This document shows, piece after piece, positions 22,551 through 32,645 of a DNA stretch of 64,000 nucleotides. A program made the translations under genes and the position numbers. How positions within the stretch are numbered: the stretch's first letter is position 1; every line of letters begins with the position of its first letter. Source of the DNA: Anthostomella pinea (lineage: Eukaryota > Ascomycota > Sordariomycetes > Xylariales > Xylariaceae); the NCBI GenBank assembly GCA_963556695.1, contig CAUWAG010000003.1, positions 3,286,001 through 3,350,000 of the forward strand, in the 5' to 3' direction. Under the pieces are notes generated by a model. It was not told the DNA's origin and ran no database searches. It was given only the letters and a program-made list of their open reading frames with translations.

Positions 22551-23526
22551 GCATACGTTGAGTCAAACCAGTGTGGTGGCGGCTTTCGGGTTGGATGGAT
22601 GGAAACCGTATGGATCGGAGGAGTCTCGCGCTGTCTCGACTGAGGGCAAGATGGCCCGAGTGATCGGAGGGTACTTGTACCAAGAGAAGAACAAACACCA
22701 TAACATCAATACAACGGGCAGTTGGTCAATTCAATGTTTCATGGTTGAAATATTTCGTGCCTTATACACTTGATGCGGCGAATCAAGCAGCTTGTTTTCG
22801 CTTCTCGGAATGTTGATTATGATATACCTGCATGCTCTGCTATGGCATATCGTATATGGGAGGGGTATCCTGGGGCAGCACTCCTGCCACGAGTCTGATA
22901 GTGGCAATCCCGACCAGGAAATAGTTCGCTGGACAAGTTGCAAGACAGTGATGATGTTGTGTCAAACAGAGCATGCGGGCTTTTAGATGGGTGAAAACAT
23001 ATATTCTGGTATAATCAGCCTTGTTGCTGTGTCTGTGTGAAAATCCTGCTGTGGGCTAAGTGGCCTAAAAATGCCCTATTGGCCTTGTTGGTGCACTGCC
23101 ACCTCTCTTAACGCCACGGTGGCTTGCGCGCCATTCAACACGTTGTGGAGATTGCACCTGTAATCCAATGAAGCCAAAGTGGGAATAAGAGTCAAACCCA
23201 TCGGGTAACGGCATGAAGACTGCGGCCTGAGACATGTTCGAAATTGTGAGAGCTGGCCTCGATAATCATTCATGGACTGACGGTCATATTGCAACGTTGC
23301 CGCGACGCGCTTTGCGTGGCGGTTGGTCAATCGCAGATGGCATCCAATCTGCAATGAACGCCGCCGTCTAAAGAAGCACGTAGCTGGGTAATGTCATCGG
23401 TTTGTATTTCGAGCGAGCCGGAGCCCCTATCTTTGCCCAGTTGATACCACCAACTACACCCTATGAGGTTTGTAGAAGTGCCTGTTGGTGGATAGGGTAC
23501 GAGGAATACTTCCAAGTGGTTTGGGT
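22551..23526. other. Intergenic region
   Basis: Short overlapping frames only. The last part (23330-23526) may hold decayed upstream exons of the next remnant, but no frame could be followed with confidence. Confidence 0.3.
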
Positions 23527-24225
23527 TCTCAGGTAGATGCACAGCAGATCACCGAGGCACTCGCTGTGATCCAATAGAGACAGTACTAAGACGACTCTCG
23601 TCTAGGCAATGGAAGTTGAGAAGACTCATGCCTATCAACGTGATGCCGAATCAATGCTGAGGCAAGTCAAGCTGTATCATCTTGTTTTCCTTCATGAATC
23701 GAGATGACTTGAGCCTTATATCCAAAGCGGCTACTATGCACTCCTTGAGGGTCTTGGGCTCGCGCATTTTACACATCGACACATTGACGGTGTACCTACA
23801 GGGATTTTACAGCGTTCTCTGGCGATGGAAAGCCGCGAATTTCGGATCTCAAAAAGTCAGACGCCACCTTCCGGAGCGTGTATATTTGTCAGTCGCCAGT
23901 GCCTCGCCCGACACAGAAGGTCGTCCTCAATTTACATCTCTGGGCTTTTCTGGAGTTGGGTGTGCGGATGCGCAACGCGGGTCTGATGCGTATGGCATCA
24001 ATTTAAGCTTGCCAGGAACCATATACCAGCAGCATTGGACCCGGTGGTTATGATGTCGAAGAACGCCGTCGCTACGAGGAGTGTTCCGTGGCGAATTGGC
24101 TGACGAAAGGGGTGCGGCAGGGTATTACGAGACCGAGCTCCCTAGACCGCGTTGAAAAGCAAAAGTCGGAGTGGACTGGGGGACATCGAGACGATCTAGG
24201 CAGGAATGAAAGATGCATAGCATGA
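23527..24225 (+). pseudogene. Decayed protein-coding gene, family unknown
   Basis: Segments with protein-like sequence follow each other on the plus strand but in broken frames. Segment one is SQVDAQQITEALA (23527-23565), perhaps followed by a 40-nt intron. Segment two, from 23606, reads AMEVEKTHAYQRDAESMLRQ then KLYHLVFLHESR, a TGA at 23705, and LEPYIQSGYYALLEGLGLAH in the same frame. After a frame change near 23790-23810 come SGDGKPRISDLKKSDATFRS and NLHLWAFLELGVRMRNAGLM, a TAA at about 24004, and then GPGGYDVEERRRYEECSVAN to a TGA at 24223. Two nonsense codons and one frame break make an active gene unlikely. Confidence 0.45.
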
Positions 24226-25371
24226 TGAAACATCATTCCTGCATTCTGACATGGCGTGCATACCAGTGGCTGGGGAAACTAGGTGTACCTTCATGCGTGA
24301 AACTTTCGCCCTGCACTCGGAAAACCCATAACTTATGCTAGGCAAGGTTGTGCATGATCGATGCCCGATACAAATAAAGTGATGTTTCTCATTGCATGAA
24401 GGGAGCTCGAACCTACCACCTAGACATATTTTCAAGTCGGTTTGCTGTCTTTACTTTCTCTGCTATTTTCGGTTCCTCGTCTAGTCCGATTGTCTGGGGG
24501 TTGGTGGTATGGTGATGCTCCTTCAGGATGCGCTGGTGACGTACCGGATGCCTCCATGTGGTCAACAACTGTCAGAACTGTCTCTGGTCTTGATCCTTTG
24601 CAGTGTCTGCCTGGCCTCGAACTTCAATACAGGGGAGATGGCCGGAACGTACGTCTCGGTAAGCCCTACACTTTACTGTGAGATGCAGGCGCTGGGGCTC
24701 CACCTCCCACGAGGCAAATTTCTAAACATAACCACCCAAACATGCTATAAAGAGGGTCGAAGAGCAGGAGGAACATCCCTTATCTCTTTAGTAGGTCAGG
24801 ATAGACAGTAGCAGTCGAATGAACTTTCTGCCTAATAATAAACGCCACAATAAGTAAAAGAGAGCAGCAGGCCTTGAGTGCCACGCGCAGTGTACAGCAA
24901 AGTAAACATATACATATAGTGTCAAGGCTTAGACGAACAAAGATTGGCCGGTGGGTAGATTGACACTGATATTGCTATCCTATGTACTAGTGGTAGAGTA
25001 CAAGACGAGAGACGAAGAGAAAAAAGAGGAAACAAGCAAAGAGTCGTTTCACGAGCCAACTATATAGAATCTCGGACAGAGATTTCATCTCGTTCCACGA
25101 TGTTCTACGCGTGCTTCCAAACTATTCCAGATCGTTCCATGACATATAGGTTTTACCCCCAGGTACTCAGCAGCACCGACTCGGCATAGAAAGACACCAG
25201 CGCTTGCCCAAACGAAATCCTCGCTCCGAACCCAGCCAAAGATCATGTTGCAACGCTACCCTGACATGAGACACCTATCTCCCTTTCACTGTTACTTTAG
25301 TATCAAAATAACGCAATCGATTCGTTTCAGCCGACAGTCCCAGGCCACAGACCTTTCGCCCGGCCACCCAG
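24226..25371. other. Intergenic region
   Basis: No supported gene. Open frames at 24442-24811 overlap in two frames and show no motif. 24830-25200 is moderately AT-rich and probably promoter of the next ORF. Confidence 0.35.
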
Positions 25372-25811
25372 ATGCATCTCAACAGCGCCTTACTTGCCGT
25401 TTGGCGGCTTCCGCCTTCTCGACTACGACTGCGAGTGCATCACCATCACCCAACCACGAGAGTCTGGAGCGTCCCGGCTCACTCGCGGAGCGCGGCAACG
25501 ACGATGACAAGAAATGCAACGTGCAACATATAAACCGCTCCTACAGGGAAGCATGGAACGGGTTCGAAGCCGAATGTGCGCCAGTTGGCAGGTGCATGCT
25601 TGATACAGGGATAGGTGACACAGTGAGCGCAACGTGTCGTTGCGCCTCCTGTGGTCAGACATTCGCCACGGAAGACGATTGTTTACAACTCTGTCCCGAG
25701 TACCTCGTTCCCAGGGGGAAGGAGAAGTTGAAGGACCCGGAAAAGACGGCAAAGTGCGAGCGCACCTCGTGGCTCAATCCTCCGTGGAAGTCATACAAGT
25801 GCACGTGTTGA
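25245..25811 (+). CDS. Cys-rich, probably secreted small protein; signal peptide out of frame
   Basis: The open frame 25245-25811 (188 aa) ends in a Cys-rich module: KKCNVQHINRSYREAWNGF, AECAPVGRCM, ATCRCASCGQ, EDDCLQLCPEYL and a C-terminal KCTC. Its own N-terminus (from 25245) is not a signal peptide. An ATG at 25372 in another frame encodes the hydrophobic start MHLNSALLAV. The hydrophobic continuation LAASAFSTTTASA lies in the main frame right after a TTT run at 25400-25402. A one-base length change in that run would separate a leader from its mature protein. So this is either a sequencing or assembly indel in a secreted gene, or a real frameshifted allele. The family is not recognised. 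Confidence 0.55.
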   Translation: MLQRYPDMRHLSPFHCYFSIKITQSIRFSRQSQATDLSPGHPDASQQRLTCRLAASAFSTTTASASPSPNHESLERPGSLAERGNDDDKKCNVQHINRSYREAWNGFEAECAPVGRCMLDTGIGDTVSATCRCASCGQTFATEDDCLQLCPEYLVPRGKEKLKDPEKTAKCERTSWLNPPWKSYKCTC

Positions 25812-26259
25812 GGAATCGGCTACGTGAGAACGCGATTATAATGGCTTATCAGTTGCGCGCTACTGTACCTATTCCACTTACATTAACTTCCAAACGAGTC
25901 TCTTGCACTGGATGATCGAGTTCTTATGTTTTTTTTTTTTTACTGTCTGGCTTCGCCGCAACCAAGTACCTTACCGTGTAACGTTGGAATGCGTTAAATT
26001 TGCCGTAATGAATCGGAGCTCTTTGCTGTACTCGGACCAGACGGCAATTATCGAATGTTAAATCCCCAACGGCCAAGCACCGCCCTGGGCTGGCCCCTGA
26101 CTCGCGTATTCGTATCCCTTGCAGGCTGCGCCGCAGAGCTCGCGAAACGAGCTGACTTATCCTGGCAGCTCCACTGTCATCTTGCTACCAACATAAAAGA
26201 CTGATGTCAGACAGGACCACGGCAACATCTCACAGAACTCTTGCCATCACCACATCATC
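25812..26259. promoter_or_regulatory. Intergenic region, promoter of the paraoxonase-like gene
   Basis: A pure T run of about 12 lies at 25930. No coding signal is seen. Confidence 0.35.
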
Positions 26260-27627
26260 ATGGCCGGTTTCATTCTCAGAGTTGCCGCCGCTCTGGTGGC
26301 GGTATTGGGTGCCCTGCTGTACCAGATACAGTTTCCGCGCATGGTGAAGCTTGGCTTAGGAATCGGTCGGACCCTCGAGCCATTGAATTCGTTCCCGTAC
26401 ACATGTCGTCGGGTCTACCATGACCGCCTCAAGGCGTGCGAGGACATGTGGCTGTCCGAGTCGACAAGACAGCTGTTCTTGGCGTGTTCCGACCCGTTGT
26501 CGAGGGCACAATGGATGCCCAAGTAAGTTGTCCCGCCCCAGCGTTCGAGCGCAGATGATCTAATGGGAGACAGCATGGGCCATTTCAATGTATCTGGCAT
26601 GAATCTAGACGATTCTATTGTTGTGATCGATGTCGATGATCTGAAAGCCGGGAGTGACGTCGAGCCTCGCATTCTAAAGAGACCCGGCTTCTCCGGCACC
26701 AACGGAGATGGGCGCATCCACCTGGTCGGGATGACAGGTGTGGACGACGGGGACGGAAGCATACGGCTTTGGATCATCAACCTGAAGCCATCTGTTGACC
26801 CGGCTACCGGCGAAGTACTGGACCAACACAAGGTCGGCCCGAACTCTACGGTCGAGCTCTTCCGCACAGGCTCTAGAGCTGAGCAGCTTGATCACGTGAC
26901 GACGTTCGCGCACCCGCAGATCGGGAGTCCCAACAGGATCGCCGCAGTGGGCGGAGATAGCGATAACTTCTACTACACCAACGATCATGGAGTTGCGAAG
27001 GTCGGACTGGTAAGACTGAGCTTGTCACACTTTTTGGAGAATTGCCGGCTGACCAGTATCTGCTAGAAACATCATCTCTCCCCCCTGATCGGCTCTGGCG
27101 ATGTCTCATTCTGCAATGGTTCAGAGTGCCGACGAGTCGTAGCAGGACAGCACTTTCCCAACGGTCTGGCAAAGGGCCAGGACGGACTTATCTACGTGCC
27201 CAGCTCATTGCACGGCACTGTCGACGTTTACCAGCGGCAGCCCAATGGAGACCTTGTCCTGAAGGATAGCATCGACGCTGGATACTCGCTGGACAATCTT
27301 TCCCTGGATCGCGATGGCAACTTCTGGGTTGCTGCCTTCCCAGACAGCATGAAGTTCTTTGCCGCAAACAGCGACCCCTACAACAAGGACACGCCCACTA
27401 CCGCGCTCAAGATCAGCAAGAAGGCGGACGGCGGTTACGAGGTCACGAAGGCTCTTGAAGATGGCCTGGGCGAGGTCCTACCCGGGGCTACGACTGTGGT
27501 TCATGATGTCGAGACTGGCCGCGTGTTTTTCAGCAGTAAGTGTTTTCCGAACCCTTCGCTGTGAAATGATTGACTGACATGTGTAGGTGTATTTGCGCCG
27601 TATATCGCAGTGTGTGAACCCAACTGA
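26260..27627 (+). CDS. Paraoxonase/arylesterase-like protein (six-bladed beta-propeller)
   Basis: Four exons, 26260-26522, 26574-27009, 27067-27535 and 27587-27627, give 402 aa. PON-family enzymes are calcium-dependent lactonases or esterases. Seen: a hydrophobic N-terminal segment (FILRVAAALVAVLGALLYQI), probably a signal anchor to the secretory pathway; SESTRQLFLACSD; MGHFNVSG; IVVIDVDDLK; the propeller strands SPNRIAAVGGDSDNFYYTND with the Asn/Asp-type calcium neighbourhood; GQHFPNGLAKGQDGLIYVPS; and LDNLSLDRDGNFWVAAFP. These NG, DN and DG loops match the PON/SGL architecture. The last exon is short (VFAPYIAVCEPN). Substrate cannot be read from sequence. All introns are 47-57 nt and in phase, so it looks functional. 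Confidence 0.88.
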
Positions 27628-27950
27628 ATTACACGTCATTGACTGTTTGCTCCCGCCGTTTGACACATAGTAAGTCAAGTGGAAGGAGAAACTTAAATGT
27701 CATACACCCGATGGCTTCAGTCGGCGCCGATCGACTATTTGGTGTCTGCTCTGGGAAGGCATATGGGTTTTAAGGGTTTAGTACCACTTCATTCATATGT
27801 CCCATATCCGTTTCAAGATCCACCAGTTAGCTGTAACCAGGCACCCATACCATATATCATCATGAAAATAACGTCGCAAGGTTGCTGCTGGTAAGGCCAT
27901 TAAGTGGTCGTTATGCAATGCTACGACGTAATTAGTACATATATATAACA
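27628..27950. other. Intergenic region
   Basis: Nothing recognised. Confidence 0.3.
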
Positions 27951-28995
27951 TTGTTCAGTCTAGGATGTTCGGACTGGGCTCTCACTGGAGCCTGCGTTTT
28001 CAGAATACTCTCGGTGTACCTGGCTAAGCGTTCCTCCATTGAAGGAATACACCCGCCCGGCTTTGAGCTCCTCCCACCGCAGCCCTTGCTCTACCAGAAG
28101 AATGAATCCCTGTCCATGGTCAAAGACAAAGCAAGTAAGAAACCAATATGGGGTGGCTACCTCTGCCAAAAGTGTTCTCGGTTCAACTCGCAAGTATTCT
28201 GGAACCGACTCGAAGGTCGAAATTGCCACGACATCATGAACATCAAGTTACCAGAACTTCAGCCTGAAGACCTCGTCGACAAGCACTGACTTGAACTCGG
28301 TGATCATGATGAGACTTCCGGCTGGTACATCGACGAACCGAGTGGGATAAAACGTAGAAGGATACAACCTACGGACCGCTTTCGCATTGAGCGATTCGAA
28401 TTGGCCGACGGCAACGCAGTGTACATAATTTTGCCAAAGAGAAAGGCCATATACGGAAAAGGAGGATACCGTGACCTTTTCGAAGACCTATGGAAAGCTG
28501 TGCAGAGTGGTGAGATACCCCTCTTACGGAACAAGATGAGGGAGCCGCAGAAGGTGCACGGTCAGCGGACGGGTTGGTTCGGCACCAACTATGGAGAACC
28601 CTATAACACCCGCATGTTAACGGACTCGACCCCGCTCGAGCGTATGCCGAGAGTCCTACACTCAATTCTAGAGAGAATGCTTGACACTGTCGAAGAGGTC
28701 CTGGGAGAGAGGCCCTCGTTCCACGAGCTACTTACCATTGGAAACTATCCCAAGATGTCCATGGGGTGGCACAATGACGGAGGAGCGACGGTGAGGGGAG
28801 GGATTGTCGCCTCGACCTCTGTTGGCGGGCATGCCACCATGAAGTTCGGGCCGAATAATGTGTACCTGATTGATAAACGAGCCAGTCACCAGATACGACC
28901 CTGACATGGTAATCGTTCCCGGAAGCCTGAAGGAGGCTGAAAAGAGAGCACTTAAAGCAAACCTAGATGCAGGAAAAATCTCTCACGACGAGTGA
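27951..28995 (+). pseudogene. Broken AlkB-like 2OG-Fe(II) dioxygenase gene with N-terminal zinc ribbon
   Basis: One frame carries, in order: a Cys pattern GYLCQKCSRFNSQVFWNRL followed by GRNC (half zinc ribbon); a TGA at 28287-28289; then a dioxygenase-like domain with RFELADGNAVYIILPKRKAI, TGWFGTNYGEPYNTRMLTDS, ELLTIGNYPKMSMGWHNDGG (HxD iron ligands as HND) and GIVASTSVGGHATMKFG. At about 28875-28890 the frame shifts, and the end DPDMVIVPGSLKEAEKRAL continues in another frame to a TGA at 28993. One nonsense and one frameshift make this a pseudogene. AlkB-type enzymes oxidatively demethylate nucleic acids or proteins; assignment rests on the HxD and the flanking pattern, so it is tentative. 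Confidence 0.6.
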
Positions 28996-29682
28996 TAGAA
29001 CAAGTACAAAGCCTAAAAGGATGCTCTGAAGCCGTCGCGGACGACGAAGAGAATGCTCAAGCTTCCGTTGCCAGGAATCGGCACCATAATGGTGCAGCGA
29101 GGGCGAAGCCTAAATAGTACATACTGTGAAAATCGTGGTCCTGCCAGAATCGTCAACACGGGTTTTTGTTGTCTTTTGGGGTATTTGGGTTTGGCTCCTC
29201 TCTTCGGTCGAAGAGCTGGAAAAATAAAAACAAATCATTAACACGGGACGATGTTTGCAAAACGACGAGGAGAAGGATCTGGAGAGGAAGCGTCAAGCTG
29301 GGGATGAAACCGGAAGAGAGAAGAAAAGAAAATCGGAATGAATGCAGTTCTCCTCATGGCAGTACTACGAACTACGCATATTGCACGATCGGGAGATGAG
29401 GTGAAGTGGTTGTGACAAATAATAAAATACCCCAGTAGGATATAAAGGTCGCATGCTTTCCTTCCGTAGAACTGTGATGCGAACCCTAAATTCCCTTGTA
29501 GGTAAATTATTATAACCAAGCTCGGACATGGGTGATGGCCACTTGATATCTCGGAGTATTCAAGCAGAGTCATAGCGGCATCCGACTTCGGACTGTTCCA
29601 TAATTTACATCGCATTATGGTATAAAACGACCGTGGAATACATTGAATGTGCTGCATCACGTTCACCGCAGAGACTCTCGAA
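28996..29682. other. Intergenic region
   Basis: No gene. Minus-strand frame 29238-29666 shows no features. It includes the 3' region of the DUF6594 gene. Confidence 0.3.
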
Positions 29683-30574
29683 CTAACCGCTCGTCTCCTG
29701 GATGATCACCCCAACAAAAACCATCAACACAGCCGCATAAGCCAACGTTCCAGCGAACACCTGATCTGGCTTCTCCACAATGACAGCCAACAGCAGTCCA
29801 AAGAGCGTCACGCACACGGTAGTCGCCGCAAGGTCGAAGACAAGGTCCGGCTTGAGGGCCAGCAACCACATCGGCCCTATCAGGAACGCGGCACCCAGAG
29901 CGCCTGCAAGGGCCCTTAACGAGAAGTCGTGATGACGTAGGCGCGCCAGACTTTCGTGGCGGGTCCCCCCTATCGGGAGAGCATCTTCCCCATCAGCGAC
30001 TCGAGACCAGGGGCCGGTTGGAATAATCTCCTTCTTGAACTCAGGGTCAAGTTCCTGTAGGCCCTTTCTCGCACGTGTCATGGCATGTTCCAGGACACTG
30101 CAGTCAGCGCCCCGCTCAGACGACACGATAAAGGGGTCTTCAGCCGTCTGCGCGGCATCGGTCATGTATTTGTGGTCACGGACGGCTTGTACTACGTGCC
30201 TTGTCAGTAACTTTTCGCATATTTTCATTATTGTGGGCTGCCCGTGACTTACTGTACGTCCTCAGCGTACTGTCCATCTTACTCATCACCCCAAGGGTTT
30301 CCAGCTCTATTGCGTTCTTGAATTGCAAGTCGGTGACGATGTTGACCAGGTCGATCTGCAGGGCGCGCAGGTACATGCGCTGCAATTCGGCGAAGTTCAT
30401 GCGGTACCCTAAGTGTTCTTCATATGGCCGTGGAAGCTTACGCAGCCGGTCGAGCCACCCGAGTGAGGCACATCTGTCTGACACGATGTCGACAAAGCTA
30501 TCCTTGCGGGCTTCCTATGCCGTTTTCCAAGACGCGGTAGTAGGGTGGGCAGGCGAGGAAGGACTTGCGCCCAT
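29683..30574 (-). CDS. DUF6594-family membrane protein, possibly disabled by an early stop
   Basis: Minus strand, exons 30574-30253 and 30191-29683, intron 61 nt. In-frame length from the ATG at 30574 is 277 codons, typical of the family, but codon 20 is TAG (30517-30515). Translation could restart at the ATG at 30400. Alternatively the first part is an intron ending in the same TAG. Seen: helical RMNFAELQRMYLRALQIDLV and FKNAIELETLGVMSKMDSTL, the central GADCSVLEHAMTRARKGLQE, then two to three C-terminal membrane helices (LRALAGALGAAFLIGPMWLL, LAATTVCVTLFGLLLAVIV, TLAYAAVLMVFVGVII). This layout is that of fungal DUF6594 proteins, of unknown function, often near heterokaryon-incompatibility genes. 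Confidence 0.65.
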
Positions 30575-30937
30575 GATGTCTTGGAAGTACAGGTTGCACA
30601 TATTCATTTATATATGTTTCTCATTGGTCCTTGGGAAACACACCCGCCATATGTGACCGGCTAGTTGTGAGAGCAGGAGGTCTGGTCGATAATGGAGAGT
30701 GACGGAGTCCAAATGGGCAACAGGGCTCATAGAAGAAGGACGACGCCTATTGAATTGCGGCTGAACCACTTCCTGCCAGCTGATGTGGTAGGTGAGGGGT
30801 TCCGGCCAATGCAACCCCAAGCGTGACCGTCTAAACCTCCAAGGTTTTCCACCACCACCTTCACGACTCTGGTAATTCATACAACCAAGTGTCCGTCACG
30901 AACAGCTACTATCAAATGTATTTCGTGTCCTTTGTAA

Positions 30938-31468
30938 AACTGCCGTGTACGTACTGACAATCGAAGGGTCGCGATCAAGCTGAAAATCGAACGCGTAGAC
31001 GACGATCACCTCCGAATCTCCTACCACGACACCTACCACGACACCCACGTAAATTTTCGGGCCAGGGCGCATTGCCGGGCGATCAACGCGAGAGCATTGA
31101 ACTCGAAAGTTGCCAATTCAGGAGCATGGACGAAGGTCAAACACTTTCTCGGGGCGGTTTTGCAGCCTTTCAGGAGGTCGGTGAATCCAGAGGCTGGGTC
31201 GGTTAAGCGGAAGGCTGTAATTGAAACTGGAGAGAATCGCAACTCATTTCTCCTCCTGTGTAAGAACAAGGAAGTTGTCGTTGCGAGCACAGATGGGATC
31301 GAGGTTTACAGGATAACAACGGAGAACGGAGAGGGTCTCCCCAACTTCATATTGCCTGTGACCAAGAATGGAGGATTCTGCTTTGAAGTGGAGGGAAGGT
31401 ACCCTGATTCTGAGTGGGAGAAGTGGATGCAAACCCGATTCGGAGAGAAGACATCGTCGATTCGTTGA
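30938..31468 (+). CDS. Hypothetical protein, 5' end unresolved
   Basis: The plus frame is open from 30938 to the TGA ending at 31468 but has no in-frame ATG, so at least one 5' exon is missing or lost. The sequence is protein-like throughout: VAIKLKIERVDDDHLRISYH, AINARALNSKVANSGAWTKV, KHFLGAVLQPFRRSVNPEA, FLLLCKNKEVVVASTDGIEV, GGFCFEVEGRYPDSEWEKWM. A 13-bp direct repeat (CTACCACGACAC units, about 31020-31045) encodes YHDTYHDT. No family recognised. It may be a remnant. Confidence 0.4.
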   Translation, partial: NCRVRTDNRRVAIKLKIERVDDDHLRISYHDTYHDTHVNFRARAHCRAINARALNSKVANSGAWTKVKHFLGAVLQPFRRSVNPEAGSVKRKAVIETGENRNSFLLLCKNKEVVVASTDGIEVYRITTENGEGLPNFILPVTKNGGFCFEVEGRYPDSEWEKWMQTRFGEKTSSIR

Positions 31469-31603
31469 AGAAACCCCAAACAATAACTAAAGGGAATTAG
31501 GTAGTCGTCGGGGTCGAGTGCGGTTGGATCTCTTGTCTAGCTATGAATAAGCGCCTTCCGATTCCTTATGACCACTCAGACATTTGAGCTTTTCGAACAA
31601 CTT

Positions 31604-32645
31604 TCACACGCCCTCCAAGCATCCCTCTACTTCCTTCTCCAAATCGACACTGAAAAGCCGCTCATACATGACCCCCATATCTTTCAGCTCTTCTTCTTTC
31701 TCCACGCCAGGCATTCTCCTCAAATCCATCTGTCTGTTAATCTCTAACACCTGATCCACGCGAGCCTGCCGGAAGGATTGCCACTGGTACAGGGCTCGCT
31801 GAAGCTTTTCGTTGGTCGCGCTATCTCCCAAAGCGAGCAGCCGGCCTAAGACACGGCCAAACAGATACACATCCTCAAACGCCTGGTTGACGACTTGGCC
31901 GGAGCTCGGGGAAGAGCATGCGCGCCATCACCCACAACGGTGACTCGTCCAAAGCCGCCCGGGGTTTTGGCAGACGTCCACCTCTCAAGACGAGGTACTT
32001 GGTAGAAGGGCCAAATGTGGAGTTGGTCACTGGGAATATCACGGACGGCGTTCCGGACGATGGATGGGAAACGCTCCGAGTTTTGACGGAAGAGTGATCT
32101 GAGATGGTCCTTGGGGGTATCGGCCCATCGAGTTTCGGGGTTTTCTCTCACGGGGCGTTGGACGGTGATCATGACTTCATCGCCGTTATGCGTCTGTGGC
32201 GCCACGACGAAGCCGCCGAGACGGGGCATTATAATTCCCGATGGCAGCGGATATGGGTTCGAGGCTTCGTTCAGGTTCGTCGAGCCCCTTGGAAGTTCAA
32301 GTTGAGCGGTGGGCACTGCCGCTACGATAGCGACCATGGAACCAAATATCGGGTTGACCCCGGGAGCAACGTAGGAGCGAACGGATGAGTGTATGCCGTC
32401 CGCTCCTACGAGAAACGATGCCGTTGCCGTCGACCCGTCCTCGAACTGACAAGTCACGCTGTCCTCGGCTTCAGAAACAACGTGATCAAATCTTTTGTTG
32501 ACATGGACGGGAATAGACTTGGAGTTCACTGCTTTTTTTTTTGAGAAGTTCCTCACGCAAGACTGAGCGGTACACTCTGAGGGCGCGCGACCCGTATCGC
32601 TGTTCGTTGCCGTATTCGACGGATTCTGAAAGCTTGCTGGCCATT
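31604..32645 (-). pseudogene. FAD-dependent monooxygenase, 5'-truncated and frameshifted
   Basis: The minus strand carries the middle and C-terminal parts of a group A flavoprotein monooxygenase (FAD_binding_3 type): FLVGADGIHSSVRSYVAPG, RLERWTSAKTPGGFGRVTVV followed by GDGAHALP (the GD motif that binds FAD), then QVVNQAFEDVYLFGRVLGRL and a C-terminal helix bundle. Two breaks are visible. The first is in an A10 run (32532-32541), after YGNEQRYGSRALRVYRSVL in a different frame. The second is in a C run at about 31916, between HALP and the SSGQVVNQ segment. The N-terminal Rossmann part is absent; a LINE fragment begins where it should be (about 32645). Confidence 0.75.

Noticed and set aside
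24396..24440. B-box-like GGTTCGAGCTCC on the minus strand, looked at as a tRNA
   Set aside because: No A box at proper spacing and no cloverleaf.
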